Source: a virus
Length of the DNA: 24,095 bases
Reading direction: 5' to 3' (one strand)
IMG/VR virus record: IMGVR_UViG_3300019756_000015
Location: 1-24,095 of that record
The notes beneath the pieces were generated by a model. The model searched no databases and had not been told where the DNA came from. It saw only the letters and a list, made by a program, of their open reading frames with translations. A program made the translations under genes and the position numbers. This document shows positions 1-6,840 of this stretch, in pieces. The first letter of the stretch is position 1. Each line of letters opens with the position of its first letter.

Positions 1-1
1 A

Positions 2-508
2 CCTGCAGGTCAGCAAAGAGGTGTTTTAAATAATGCAATTAAACTTGCATACAATCCATCAAAAGCACAAAGAGATCTTCTTTATAAAGCAAGAGTAAAT
101 TCAGTAATTAATCAACCTGGAGTTGGCATTTTACTTTTTGGTGATAAAACTGCGTTGTCTTATGCTTCAGCATTTGATAGGATTAATGTTCGTAGACTAT
201 TCTTAACTGTAGAGCAATCTCTACAAAGAGCAGCACAGTCTCAGTTATTTCAATTAAATGATCAAACTACGAGAGCAAATTTTGTAAATATTGTTGAACC
301 TTATTTAAGAGATGTTCAAGCAAAAAGAGGTGTGTATGACTTTTTAGTTATTTGCGATGAAACTAATAACACCCCAGATGTTATTGATAATAATGAGTTT
401 AGGGCAGATATTTTCCTAAAACCAACTAAATCAATTAACTATATTACTCTTACTTTTGTTGCTACAAGAACTGGAGTTTCTTTCCAGGAAGTAGCTGGAA
501 GAGTTTGA
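2..508 (+). CDS. 18: Tail sheath protein gp18, C-terminal part (5' truncated by window edge)
   Basis: The reading frame is open from base 2 to the TGA at 506-508 and gives about 168 residues without a start codon, so this is the C-terminal part of a gene that begins outside the window. It reads as the C-terminal part of a T4-family contractile tail sheath protein: the pattern GVGILLFGDKTAL, then SAFDRINVRRLF, then a long helix (VEQSLQRAAQ) and a final beta segment ending in SFQEVAGRV is the typical sheath core that packs around the tail tube. The TTG at 155 is internal to the domain and is not a real start. Its position directly before the tail tube gene gp19 and portal gp20 is the conserved T4-like order. 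The family assignment is from motif pattern and gene order. Confidence 0.9.
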   Translation, partial: PAGQQRGVLNNAIKLAYNPSKAQRDLLYKARVNSVINQPGVGILLFGDKTALSYASAFDRINVRRLFLTVEQSLQRAAQSQLFQLNDQTTRANFVNIVEPYLRDVQAKRGVYDFLVICDETNNTPDVIDNNEFRADIFLKPTKSINYITLTFVATRTGVSFQEVAGRV

Positions 509-531
509 TTTGATTATAATTAATTACACAC

Positions 532-537
532 GGAGGT
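532..537 (+). promoter_or_regulatory. Strong ribosome binding site for gp19
   Basis: GGAGGT lies 7 bases before the ATG at 545. It is one of the few strong Shine-Dalgarno sequences in the window and fits the high expression needed for a tail tube subunit. Confidence 0.7.
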
Positions 538-544
538 TCTAAAA

Positions 545-1174
545 ATGTCAACTCTCAGAACAATTACAGGTTTTAAAGAAAGACTTGCTGGTGGTGGAGC
601 AAGACCAAATCTTTTTGAGGTGGAAATTCCCAGTTTTCCACAACCACTACAAAACTTATGGTCAACAGGTGCAGGTCAAGAAGTTGAGACATTTAAATTT
701 TTATGTAAAACTGCTGCTCTTCCAGCATCAAATGTTTCTCCAATTGATGTCCCATTTAGAGGACGTATTTTAAAAGTAGCAGGAGATCGTACATTTGATG
801 TTTGGAATGTTACTGTGATTAATGACGAAGATTTCAAGCTTAGAACTGCTTTTGAGCTTTGGATGAATAATATCAGCAAATTAGAGAATAACACTGGAGC
901 AACAAATCCAACATCTTATATGACTGATGCATATGTTCATCAACTTGGTAGAGGTGCTGGAACAATAAATTCAACTAAAAATTCTGATTCATCAAATGAT
1001 ACAGCAATTACACCATTAAGAACTTACAAGTTCTATGATATTTTCCCAACAAATGTATCAGAAATTTCTCTTTCATATGATTCTTCTGATACTATTGAAG
1101 AGTACAATGTAGAATTCCAAGTACAGTGGTGGTCTGCAGAAAATACAGACGCAACTAACACTGAAATTAAATAA
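545..1174 (+). CDS. 19: Tail tube protein gp19
   Basis: 209 residues. It forms the inner tube of the contractile tail, stacked as hexameric rings inside the gp18 sheath. It reads as a T4-family gp19: an N-terminal RPNLFEVEIP strand, FLCKTAALPASNVSPIDVPFRGR in the first third, the FDVWNVTVINDEDF segment near the middle, and a C-terminal YDIFPTNVSEISLSYDSSDTIEEYNVEFQVQWW region that is typical of tail tube proteins. It starts at an ATG with a strong GGAGGT site and follows gp18 by 36 bases. Gene order 18-19-20 is conserved in T4-like phages. Confidence is high; the only doubt would be a rare duplication of tube-like proteins. Confidence 0.92.
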   Translation: MSTLRTITGFKERLAGGGARPNLFEVEIPSFPQPLQNLWSTGAGQEVETFKFLCKTAALPASNVSPIDVPFRGRILKVAGDRTFDVWNVTVINDEDFKLRTAFELWMNNISKLENNTGATNPTSYMTDAYVHQLGRGAGTINSTKNSDSSNDTAITPLRTYKFYDIFPTNVSEISLSYDSSDTIEEYNVEFQVQWWSAENTDATNTEIK

Positions 1175-1180
1175 TAAATA
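1173..1180 (+). promoter_or_regulatory. T4-type late promoter box before gp20
   Basis: AATAAATA differs by one base from the T4 late consensus TATAAATA. It overlaps the gp19 stop codon and leaves 24 bases to the gp20 ATG. A late promoter needs only this -10-like element, recognised by the gp55 sigma factor encoded at 12921. Confidence 0.55.
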
Positions 1181-1204
1181 GTAGCAAGTAATTAAAAGTA
1201 TATA

Positions 1205-4132
1205 ATGTCTAAGTTATTTGGATTTTCCATTGAAGATGATGATAAAAAATCTCCTAGTATAGTATCCCCCGTCGTTCCTAACAATGAAGACGGGGTTGAT
1301 CACTATTTAACTAGTGGATTTTTTGGTTCATATGTTGATATTGAAGGAGTATATAAATCTGAATTTGAACTAATTAAAAGATATCGTGAAATGGCTCTTC
1401 ATCCAGAAGTGGATAGTGCTATTGAAGATATTGTAAATGAGGCAATAGTATCGGATAGTAATGATGTTCCAGTTCAAATTGAGCTTTCTAATTTAAATGC
1501 AAGTGATGGAATAAAGAAAAAAATTAGAGATGAATTTAAATATATTTTAGATTTATTAGATTTTAATAAAAAGTCACACGAAATATATAGAAATTGGTAT
1601 ATTGATGGTAGATTATACTATCATAAAATAATTGACCTAAAAAAACCTCAAGATGGTATAAAGGAGTTGAGATATATTGACGCAATGAAAATGAAATATG
1701 TGCGTCAAGAAAAAAAGAAAGATAATAATGGAAATGGTGCATTTATTAAGAAAATTAATAATGATCCAATGGATTATGAATTTCCCGAAATTGAGGAATA
1801 TTTTATATATAATCCAAAAATGTCTTATCCAACCAGTTCAATGACTGGAAAGTCCTCAAGTGTAACATCTGGGGGCATTAAAATGGCAAAAGATGCAATC
1901 ACGTATTGCACTTCAGGTTTAGTTGATAGAAATAAATCAATTACTTTATCATATTTAAATAAAGCAATTAAATCACTCAATCAACTTCGTATGATTGAAG
2001 ATTCTCTTGTTATCTATCGTTTGTGTTTGATCGGTGATTCACGAGTTAAAACAGAAAATGGATACTCATATATCAAAGACATCAATGTTGGTGATGTTGT
2101 TTATGCTTACGACAACAGAGTTGATGTTCTAGTCAAAACTTCAGTCACCAATAAATGGCTAACTGGAACAAAGAAAACTTATACAGTAAAATCAAAGCAT
2201 CATAGCATCACAGGAACAGATACTCACCCTGTTCTTGTTTATGATTCTAATACAAAAGAAGTTAAGTATGTACCCATCAAGGATCTAATTCCTAAAGTGC
2301 ATTCACTGACTTATATTAAACCAGAATCTACGAATGATATTGTATTGTTCAATGATGTCAGAGAGAAAGCATACTCAATTGTTGATACTCAATTTTGGCC
2401 AACATTTAAACTAGAAGGAAAAGAAAAGTTTATTGAAACTTTATCAGAAAAAACTGGCGTAAAAGAATTAAGAATTAGAAATTTCCTCTATGGCTTACAA
2501 CATTTAGAAGAATCGAGTCTAGTTAAACTTAAAGAAGAGTTCAAAGAACTAAATGATATTGAGTATAACGAGAAGCATGAAGGATTCTGCAATAATGAGC
2601 TTAGTCTCCCTGAGTATGTAACTCCGGAGTTTGCTCGTTTATTTGGATTCTTGCTTGGCGATGGGTCTGTAAGTAAATACAGAGTTGTTTTTGCTGAAGG
2701 AGAAGACGAAGAGCAAAATCTTTATTATGCAAATCTCATGAGAACTTTCTTCGGAAATTGTACAAAATATGATTTAAAGAATAGAAAATACACCAACTAC
2801 ATCACAAGTAATACTCTTGCTGCAGAACTACTAATTTCTCTTGGTTATATTCCAGGAGCAAAAAATAAGAGAATTCCAAGTTGGGTATTTAATGCATCAG
2901 ATGAAATCAAGCGACAACTTGTTTTTGGTCTATTGGATGCTGATGGTCATTATCGTGATCTTGTGAATGGATTCTCATGTGAAATTTCATTGTGTAATAA
3001 ACAACTTATTGAAGATATCAAAGAACTTTGGACTTCTATTGGTTTATGTTCTGGTCAAATTCGCCATAGAATTAGGGAAGAGCAGATGAGAATCGTTGGC
3101 GAGGAAAAAGAACCTCGATTAATGCCAAGAACAGAATGCTATGAACTATATCTAAGTGAGTATGAACTTCCAAAGTTTGAGAAAATTATGTCTGTTGAGT
3201 ATCATTCCGAAGAGGAAGTTTATGATATAGAAGTCGAGCACGAAAAGCATAACTTCGTGGCTAACGGCATTGTGGTGCATAACTCAAGAGCACCAGAAAG
3301 AAGAATTTTTTATATTGATGTTGGAAATCTTCCAAAAGTAAAAGCAGAACAATATCTTCGTGATGTTATGATGAGATATCGTAATAAACTTGTTTATGAT
3401 GCTTCCACAGGAGAAATTCGTGATGATAAAAAGTTTATGAGTATGCTTGAAGATTTCTGGCTTCCAAGAAGAGAAGGTGGAAGAGGAACTGAAATTTCAA
3501 CTTTACCTGGCGGACAAAATCTTGGAGAAATTACAGATATTGAGTATTTTAAGAAAAAATTATATAGATCTTTAAATGTACCACCATCAAGAATGGATGG
3601 TGAAGGTGGATTCAATCTTGGAAGATCTTCTGAAATTTTAAGGGATGAGCTAAAGTTCACTAAATTTGTAAGTCGTTTGAGAAAAAGATTTTCTCAAATG
3701 TTCAATGATATGCTAAAGACTCAACTTATACTTAAAAACATAATAACTCCTGAGGATTGGGATTTAATGCAGCAGCATATACAATATGACTTTTTATATG
3801 ATAATCATTTTTCAGAGTTAAAAGAAGCAGAACTCTTATCTGAGAGATTGAACTTGGTTGCAACTGCAGAACCTTATGTAGGTAAGTATTATTCTCAAGA
3901 CTATGTTCGTAGAAATATTTTAAGACAAACCGATCAAGAAATTATTGAACAAGATGAAATTATTAAAAAGGAAATTGAAGATGGGGTTATTCCAGATCCA
4001 ACAGCAATGGTAGATCCAGAAACTGGACAACCAATTACTGATGATAATATTAGAGGACAATCTGGAAATGTTCCAATAGAACCAGAAATTGATGGTTCTG
4101 CAACTGAAGCACCAGAAGGTGGTGAAATTTAA
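1205..4132 (+). CDS. 20: Portal vertex protein gp20, interrupted in frame by an intein
   Basis: 975-residue precursor. Residues 1-273 and 694-975 are portal protein; joined they make 555 residues, close to T4 gp20 (524). The portal forms the dodecameric ring through which DNA is packaged and to which the neck attaches. N-terminal portal features include SGFFGSYVDIEGVYKSEFEL and YREMALHPEVDSAIEDIVNE; after the insert come SRAPERRIFYIDVGNLPK and the conserved RMDGEGGFNLGRSSEILRDE region. Residues 274-693 are a complete intein with a homing endonuclease (separate entry). The insertion falls between Leu273 and Ser694, in the most conserved motif of the portal, so excision must be exact for a viable virion. 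Both portal halves are intact and in frame. An acidic, proline-rich tail (residues about 925-975) ends the protein. The late-promoter box at 1173 precedes the gene. Confidence 0.95.
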   Translation: MSKLFGFSIEDDDKKSPSIVSPVVPNNEDGVDHYLTSGFFGSYVDIEGVYKSEFELIKRYREMALHPEVDSAIEDIVNEAIVSDSNDVPVQIELSNLNASDGIKKKIRDEFKYILDLLDFNKKSHEIYRNWYIDGRLYYHKIIDLKKPQDGIKELRYIDAMKMKYVRQEKKKDNNGNGAFIKKINNDPMDYEFPEIEEYFIYNPKMSYPTSSMTGKSSSVTSGGIKMAKDAITYCTSGLVDRNKSITLSYLNKAIKSLNQLRMIEDSLVIYRLCLIGDSRVKTENGYSYIKDINVGDVVYAYDNRVDVLVKTSVTNKWLTGTKKTYTVKSKHHSITGTDTHPVLVYDSNTKEVKYVPIKDLIPKVHSLTYIKPESTNDIVLFNDVREKAYSIVDTQFWPTFKLEGKEKFIETLSEKTGVKELRIRNFLYGLQHLEESSLVKLKEEFKELNDIEYNEKHEGFCNNELSLPEYVTPEFARLFGFLLGDGSVSKYRVVFAEGEDEEQNLYYANLMRTFFGNCTKYDLKNRKYTNYITSNTLAAELLISLGYIPGAKNKRIPSWVFNASDEIKRQLVFGLLDADGHYRDLVNGFSCEISLCNKQLIEDIKELWTSIGLCSGQIRHRIREEQMRIVGEEKEPRLMPRTECYELYLSEYELPKFEKIMSVEYHSEEEVYDIEVEHEKHNFVANGIVVHNSRAPERRIFYIDVGNLPKVKAEQYLRDVMMRYRNKLVYDASTGEIRDDKKFMSMLEDFWLPRREGGRGTEISTLPGGQNLGEITDIEYFKKKLYRSLNVPPSRMDGEGGFNLGRSSEILRDELKFTKFVSRLRKRFSQMFNDMLKTQLILKNIITPEDWDLMQQHIQYDFLYDNHFSELKEAELLSERLNLVATAEPYVGKYYSQDYVRRNILRQTDQEIIEQDEIIKKEIEDGVIPDPTAMVDPETGQPITDDNIRGQSGNVPIEPEIDGSATEAPEGGEI
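2024..3283 (+). mobile_element. Intein with two-motif LAGLIDADG homing endonuclease inside gp20
   Basis: 420 residues (274-693 of the precursor). All splicing signals are visible: Cys274 as first residue (CLIGDSRV, block A), the block B motif T338-x-x-H341 in GTDTHPVL, and the C-terminal block F/G VYDIEVEHEKHNFVANGIVVHN ending in His692-Asn693, with Ser694 as the +1 nucleophile. The endonuclease domain between them has two dodecapeptide motifs, LFGFLLGDG with Asp486 and LVFGLLDADG with Asp580; both catalytic aspartates are kept, so cleavage activity is plausible. Known for the class: self-excision from the protein by Cys1/Asn/+1 chemistry, and homing of the DNA into inteinless alleles by a double-strand cut. 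Codon choice looks different from the portal parts, with more ATC, AAC and GGC, which suggests separate origin. Splicing itself is inferred. Confidence 0.95.
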
Positions 4133-4133
4133 A

Positions 4134-4141
4134 TATAAATA
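4134..4141 (+). promoter_or_regulatory. T4-type late promoter box before the gp67-like gene
   Basis: A perfect TATAAATA directly after the gp20 stop codon, with 24 bases to the ATG at 4166. It matches the T4 late consensus exactly. Confidence 0.65.
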
Positions 4142-4165
4142 GAAAAAACAACAAAAATAAACTAT

Positions 4166-4333
4166 ATGGAAGACCTACTTGATATGATCGTTTCTGACGA
4201 ATCACCATCACAAATTAGTGATAAAATTAAAGATATTCTTTTTTCTAAATCTGCAGAAAAAATTGATGCTTTAAGACCAGAAGTTTCTACATCTATGTTT
4301 AATGATAGTGAAGTAGAAGAGCAAGAAGACTGA
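4166..4333 (+). CDS. Small acidic protein, probable prohead core protein (gp67-like)
   Basis: 55 residues. It begins MEDLLDMIVSDESPSQISD, continues with a helical segment containing LFSKSAEKIDALRPEVSTSMF, and ends in the acidic tail NDSEVEEQED. In T4 the small core protein gp67 is encoded in the same place, between portal gp20 and protease gp21, and also joins a short helical segment to an acidic region; gp67 is part of the scaffold core and is cut up by gp21. The gene has a perfect late-promoter box 24 bases before the start, and another box follows between it and the next gene, which supports that it is real. No strong Shine-Dalgarno is visible. The functional call rests on position, size and composition, not on a diagnostic motif. 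Confidence 0.6.
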   Translation: MEDLLDMIVSDESPSQISDKIKDILFSKSAEKIDALRPEVSTSMFNDSEVEEQED

Positions 4334-4337
4334 AAAT

Positions 4338-4345
4338 AATAAATA
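4338..4345 (+). promoter_or_regulatory. T4-type late promoter box before the 183-residue virion-type gene
   Basis: AATAAATA, one base from TATAAATA, with 24 bases to the ATG at 4370. The spacing is the same as at 1173 and 4134. Confidence 0.55.
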
Positions 4346-4369
4346 ACTAATAAGTATATAATAACTATA

Positions 4370-4921
4370 ATGGCGCATAAACCAGTAGGTAGTGGTTCTT
4401 CGTTTTCCATTAGTGGAACAAGTGCTCAATCTATCATTTTCCCAAAAAGAAGTGATACGTTGAGAGTTGTATCTGTATCTTCAGATTGTTTTGTTGCAAT
4501 TGGAACTAATCCAGTTTCAACAAATATTGATTATTATGTGAGTGCTAACAGTTCAGAAACTATTAGTATAGGGCAAGTTAAATCTCAAAAAGTTGTAGGA
4601 GTTACTACTGGAGCAACTACAATTATAGACTTTCCAGAAGGAACTGATTCGCCATTTGATGTTGGAGATTCAGTTCAACTTACCGGAATTTCTCCAACTG
4701 GGATTAATACTAACTTTGCAATTGTGTCTAGTATAAATGCGTCTTCAGGATATGATGGATATTACTCCACAAGATTAGTATTGGATTGGGATACATCTTC
4801 TCAAAGTACGCCAACAAACTCTGTAGGTGAATTAAGAGAAGTATTTAAAGTTTCTGGTAAGTCTTCAGGTTCTTCTGGAGCACTTTATGTTCAACAAGTT
4901 CAAGTTTCAGGAGTCGCTTGA
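4370..4921 (+). CDS. Unknown protein in the head-gene cluster, possible virion component
   Basis: 183 residues, no recognised domain. The sequence is rich in Ser, Thr, Gly and Val, with alternating hydrophobic patterns that suggest an all-beta fold (SIIFPKRSDTLRVVSVSSDCFVAIG, then TTIIDFPEGTDSPFDVGDSVQLTGI, then YYSTRLVLDWD), and a glycine/serine-rich C-terminus (KSSGSSGALYVQQVQVSGVA). There is no signal peptide or membrane segment. It lies between the gp67-like gene and protease gp21 behind its own late-promoter box, and its stop overlaps the gp21 start (TGATG), so it is very probably made late together with head proteins. A beta-rich decoration or neck-related protein is one possibility, but I do not recognise a T4 counterpart. 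Confidence 0.6.
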   Translation: MAHKPVGSGSSFSISGTSAQSIIFPKRSDTLRVVSVSSDCFVAIGTNPVSTNIDYYVSANSSETISIGQVKSQKVVGVTTGATTIIDFPEGTDSPFDVGDSVQLTGISPTGINTNFAIVSSINASSGYDGYYSTRLVLDWDTSSQSTPTNSVGELREVFKVSGKSSGSSGALYVQQVQVSGVA

Positions 4922-5571
4922 TGAAACTAATTAAAGAAGAGATAGAATCTGTAGAATTTATTACAGAAACTGTCGGAAAAGTTAAAAAACTTTGTATTAA
5001 GGGACCTTTTCTACAAGCAGAATGTGTGAATAGGAACAAAAGAAAGTATCCAATGCACATTTTAGAAAAAGAAGTGAAAAGATACTCTAATCTTTATATT
5101 GATAAAGGTCGTGCTTTGGGTGAATTAGGACATCCAACAGGACCAACTGTAAATCTTGATAGAGTTTCTCATAAAATTATAGATTTATACCGTGAAGGTA
5201 ATAATTTTATAGGAAAAGCTCAAATACTATCAACTCCTATGGGAAAAATTGCGGAGTCTTTAATTAAAGAAGGTGTTTGTTTAGGTGTTTCTTCTCGTGG
5301 ATTGGGATCATTAAGACCTACTAGAGAGGGTTATAGTGAAGTTGGTGAAGATTTTATGTTAGCTACTGCTGCAGATATTGTTGCAGATCCATCAGCTCCT
5401 GATGCATTTGTTCAAGGAATTATGGAAGATAAAGAGTGGATATATGATGCTTCCAAAAAAACTTGGATGGTTGAATCTGTAAAAAATATTATTGAAAGAG
5501 ATGTTCAGCAAAGAAGACTTACTGAACAAAGAAAATTAGAACATTTTGAAACCTTTTTAAATAATCTTTAA
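4921..5571 (+). CDS. 21: Prohead core protease gp21
   Basis: 216 residues. It is the serine protease that sits in the prohead core and cleaves scaffold, core and capsid proteins during head maturation. Visible family features are AECVNRNKRKYP near the N-terminus, GELGHP with the probable catalytic His71, and GVSSRG (residues 122-127) with the nucleophilic serine, followed by DIVADPSAPDAFVQGIMEDKEWIYD. The spacing of His and Ser agrees with T4-like prohead proteases. The start is the ATG at 4921, which overlaps the stop of the upstream gene by one base; a TTG three bases earlier is less likely. No separate Shine-Dalgarno is needed if translation is coupled. The C-terminal tail, residues about 185-216, is basic and may be removed by self-cleavage (inference). 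Confidence 0.92.
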   Translation: MKLIKEEIESVEFITETVGKVKKLCIKGPFLQAECVNRNKRKYPMHILEKEVKRYSNLYIDKGRALGELGHPTGPTVNLDRVSHKIIDLYREGNNFIGKAQILSTPMGKIAESLIKEGVCLGVSSRGLGSLRPTREGYSEVGEDFMLATAADIVADPSAPDAFVQGIMEDKEWIYDASKKTWMVESVKNIIERDVQQRRLTEQRKLEHFETFLNNL

Positions 5572-5591
5572 AATACTAAAAAAAATTAATT

Positions 5592-5599
5592 TATAAATA
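5592..5599 (+). promoter_or_regulatory. T4-type late promoter box before gp22
   Basis: A perfect TATAAATA in the gap between gp21 and gp22, 35 bases before the gp22 ATG. GGAG at 5624-5627 is the ribosome binding site. Confidence 0.65.
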
Positions 5600-5634
5600 A
5601 ATATAGATTTAAATAGGAAAATCGGAGAGTTCAA

Positions 5635-6792
5635 ATGTCTCGTGGAGATTTACAAGAAATGGAAGTAGGCACTAAGCAATCCAAAACTGCTGTAAATGCT
5701 GGAGCATCTCCTGCAGAAGCAATGCCTAAATTGACTACAGGCATTCCTGATGGTCAAACTGGAGGATGGGAAGATTTAGGTGGACCAACACCAGAAAACT
5801 ATCGTTCAGATGATGATTCTGCAAAGCTTTCAACTGCTGAGAAAACTCTTAAGCAAGTTAAAGATATTGTAAATAGGGGTGCAAAACCTGCAGATCCTAT
5901 GAAAGGTATGAAAGAAGATGCTGAAGTTGATGAAGATGATGAAGTTCTTCAAGAAGAAGAAATTGAAGAAGATGATGAAGAAGTAACTTATGCAGAAGAA
6001 GAAAGTGTAGATGAAGATATTGAAGAAAGTGATGAAGATGCTGAAGATGCTGAAGACGATGAAGAAGATTTAGACATTGAAGAGGATGTAAATGCTCTTC
6101 TTGAGGGTGAAGAACTTTCTGAAGAGTTTAAAGATAAAGCAAAACTAGTTTTTGAGTCTGCATTAAGAACAAAAATTAGTGAAATTAAAGAAAATATTGA
6201 AGAGAAGTATGCACAGGTACTTGCTGAAGAGGTTGAAGAAATTAAATATGCTCTTATAGAACGTGTTGATTCATATCTAGAGTATGTTTCTGGTGAATGG
6301 CTAACAGAAAATGAGTTAGCAATTGAAAGAGGTCTTAAAGAAGAACTTACTGAGTCCTTCTTAGTTGGTATGAAAAATCTTTTTGAAGAACATTATGTAC
6401 AAATCCCTGAAGAGAAATATGATGTACTTGAGAGTATGGTAGAAAAACTTGATGATATGGAAACAAAACTCAACGAGCAAATTGAGAAGAATGTTTCCCT
6501 CAACAAGCGTCTTGCAGAGTCGGTTGCTGATGGAATCTTTGATGAAGTTTCTGAGGGTCTAGCACTTTCTCAGAAAGAAAAGCTCGCTTCACTTGCCGAA
6601 AGTGTTGAGTTTGAAAGTGACGAAGAATATCGTGAAAAGTTGGAGACCTTAAGGGAAGCATATTTCCCATCAAGATTAGTTTCTCCATCATCTAAGACTG
6701 AAACTTTGTCTGAAGGTGTAGATAGCACTCCCGAACCTATTTCTGGTTCTATGGCTGCTTATTTAAAAACACTTTCAAGTTTTAGCAAATGA
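5635..6792 (+). CDS. 22: Prohead scaffold core protein gp22
   Basis: 385 residues. It is the main scaffold protein that fills the prohead and is degraded by gp21 to make room for DNA. The call rests on position between gp21 and gp23 and on composition. The first 85 residues are Gly/Pro/Ala-rich. Residues about 95-155 are a highly acidic stretch of Glu and Asp, with repeats of GAAGAT/GATGAAG codons. Residues about 160-340 are predicted long helix (KDKAKLVFESALRTKISEIKENIEEKY and similar), typical of scaffolds. It is longer than T4 gp22 (269), as is usual in cyanophages. A late promoter box and a GGAG ribosome binding site precede it. The C-terminus PISGSMAAYLKTLSSF resembles the conserved end of cyanophage gp22. 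Confidence 0.9.
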   Translation: MSRGDLQEMEVGTKQSKTAVNAGASPAEAMPKLTTGIPDGQTGGWEDLGGPTPENYRSDDDSAKLSTAEKTLKQVKDIVNRGAKPADPMKGMKEDAEVDEDDEVLQEEEIEEDDEEVTYAEEESVDEDIEESDEDAEDAEDDEEDLDIEEDVNALLEGEELSEEFKDKAKLVFESALRTKISEIKENIEEKYAQVLAEEVEEIKYALIERVDSYLEYVSGEWLTENELAIERGLKEELTESFLVGMKNLFEEHYVQIPEEKYDVLESMVEKLDDMETKLNEQIEKNVSLNKRLAESVADGIFDEVSEGLALSQKEKLASLAESVEFESDEEYREKLETLREAYFPSRLVSPSSKTETLSEGVDSTPEPISGSMAAYLKTLSSFSK

Positions 6793-6824
6793 ATTTAATA
6801 TAATTCAAACAAAACACAGATTTT

Positions 6825-6832
6825 AAAGAGGT
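6825..6832 (+). promoter_or_regulatory. Ribosome binding site for gp23
   Basis: AAAGAGGT lies 8 bases before the gp23 ATG. No clear TATAAATA box is seen in this gap, so gp23 may depend on the gp22 promoter or a more divergent box. Confidence 0.55.
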
Positions 6833-6840
6833 AAACGCAA

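Noticed and set aside
3394-3660. Minus-strand open frame inside gp20, and similar shadow frames inside gp19, gp23, uvsW and gp45
   Set aside because: They lie entirely within well-supported genes, have no recognisable domains and no ribosome binding sites.
5938-6080. Repeated GAAGAT/GATGAAG stretch in gp22 as a DNA repeat element
   Set aside because: It is in frame and encodes the acidic segment typical of scaffold proteins; period and units are irregular, so protein composition explains it.
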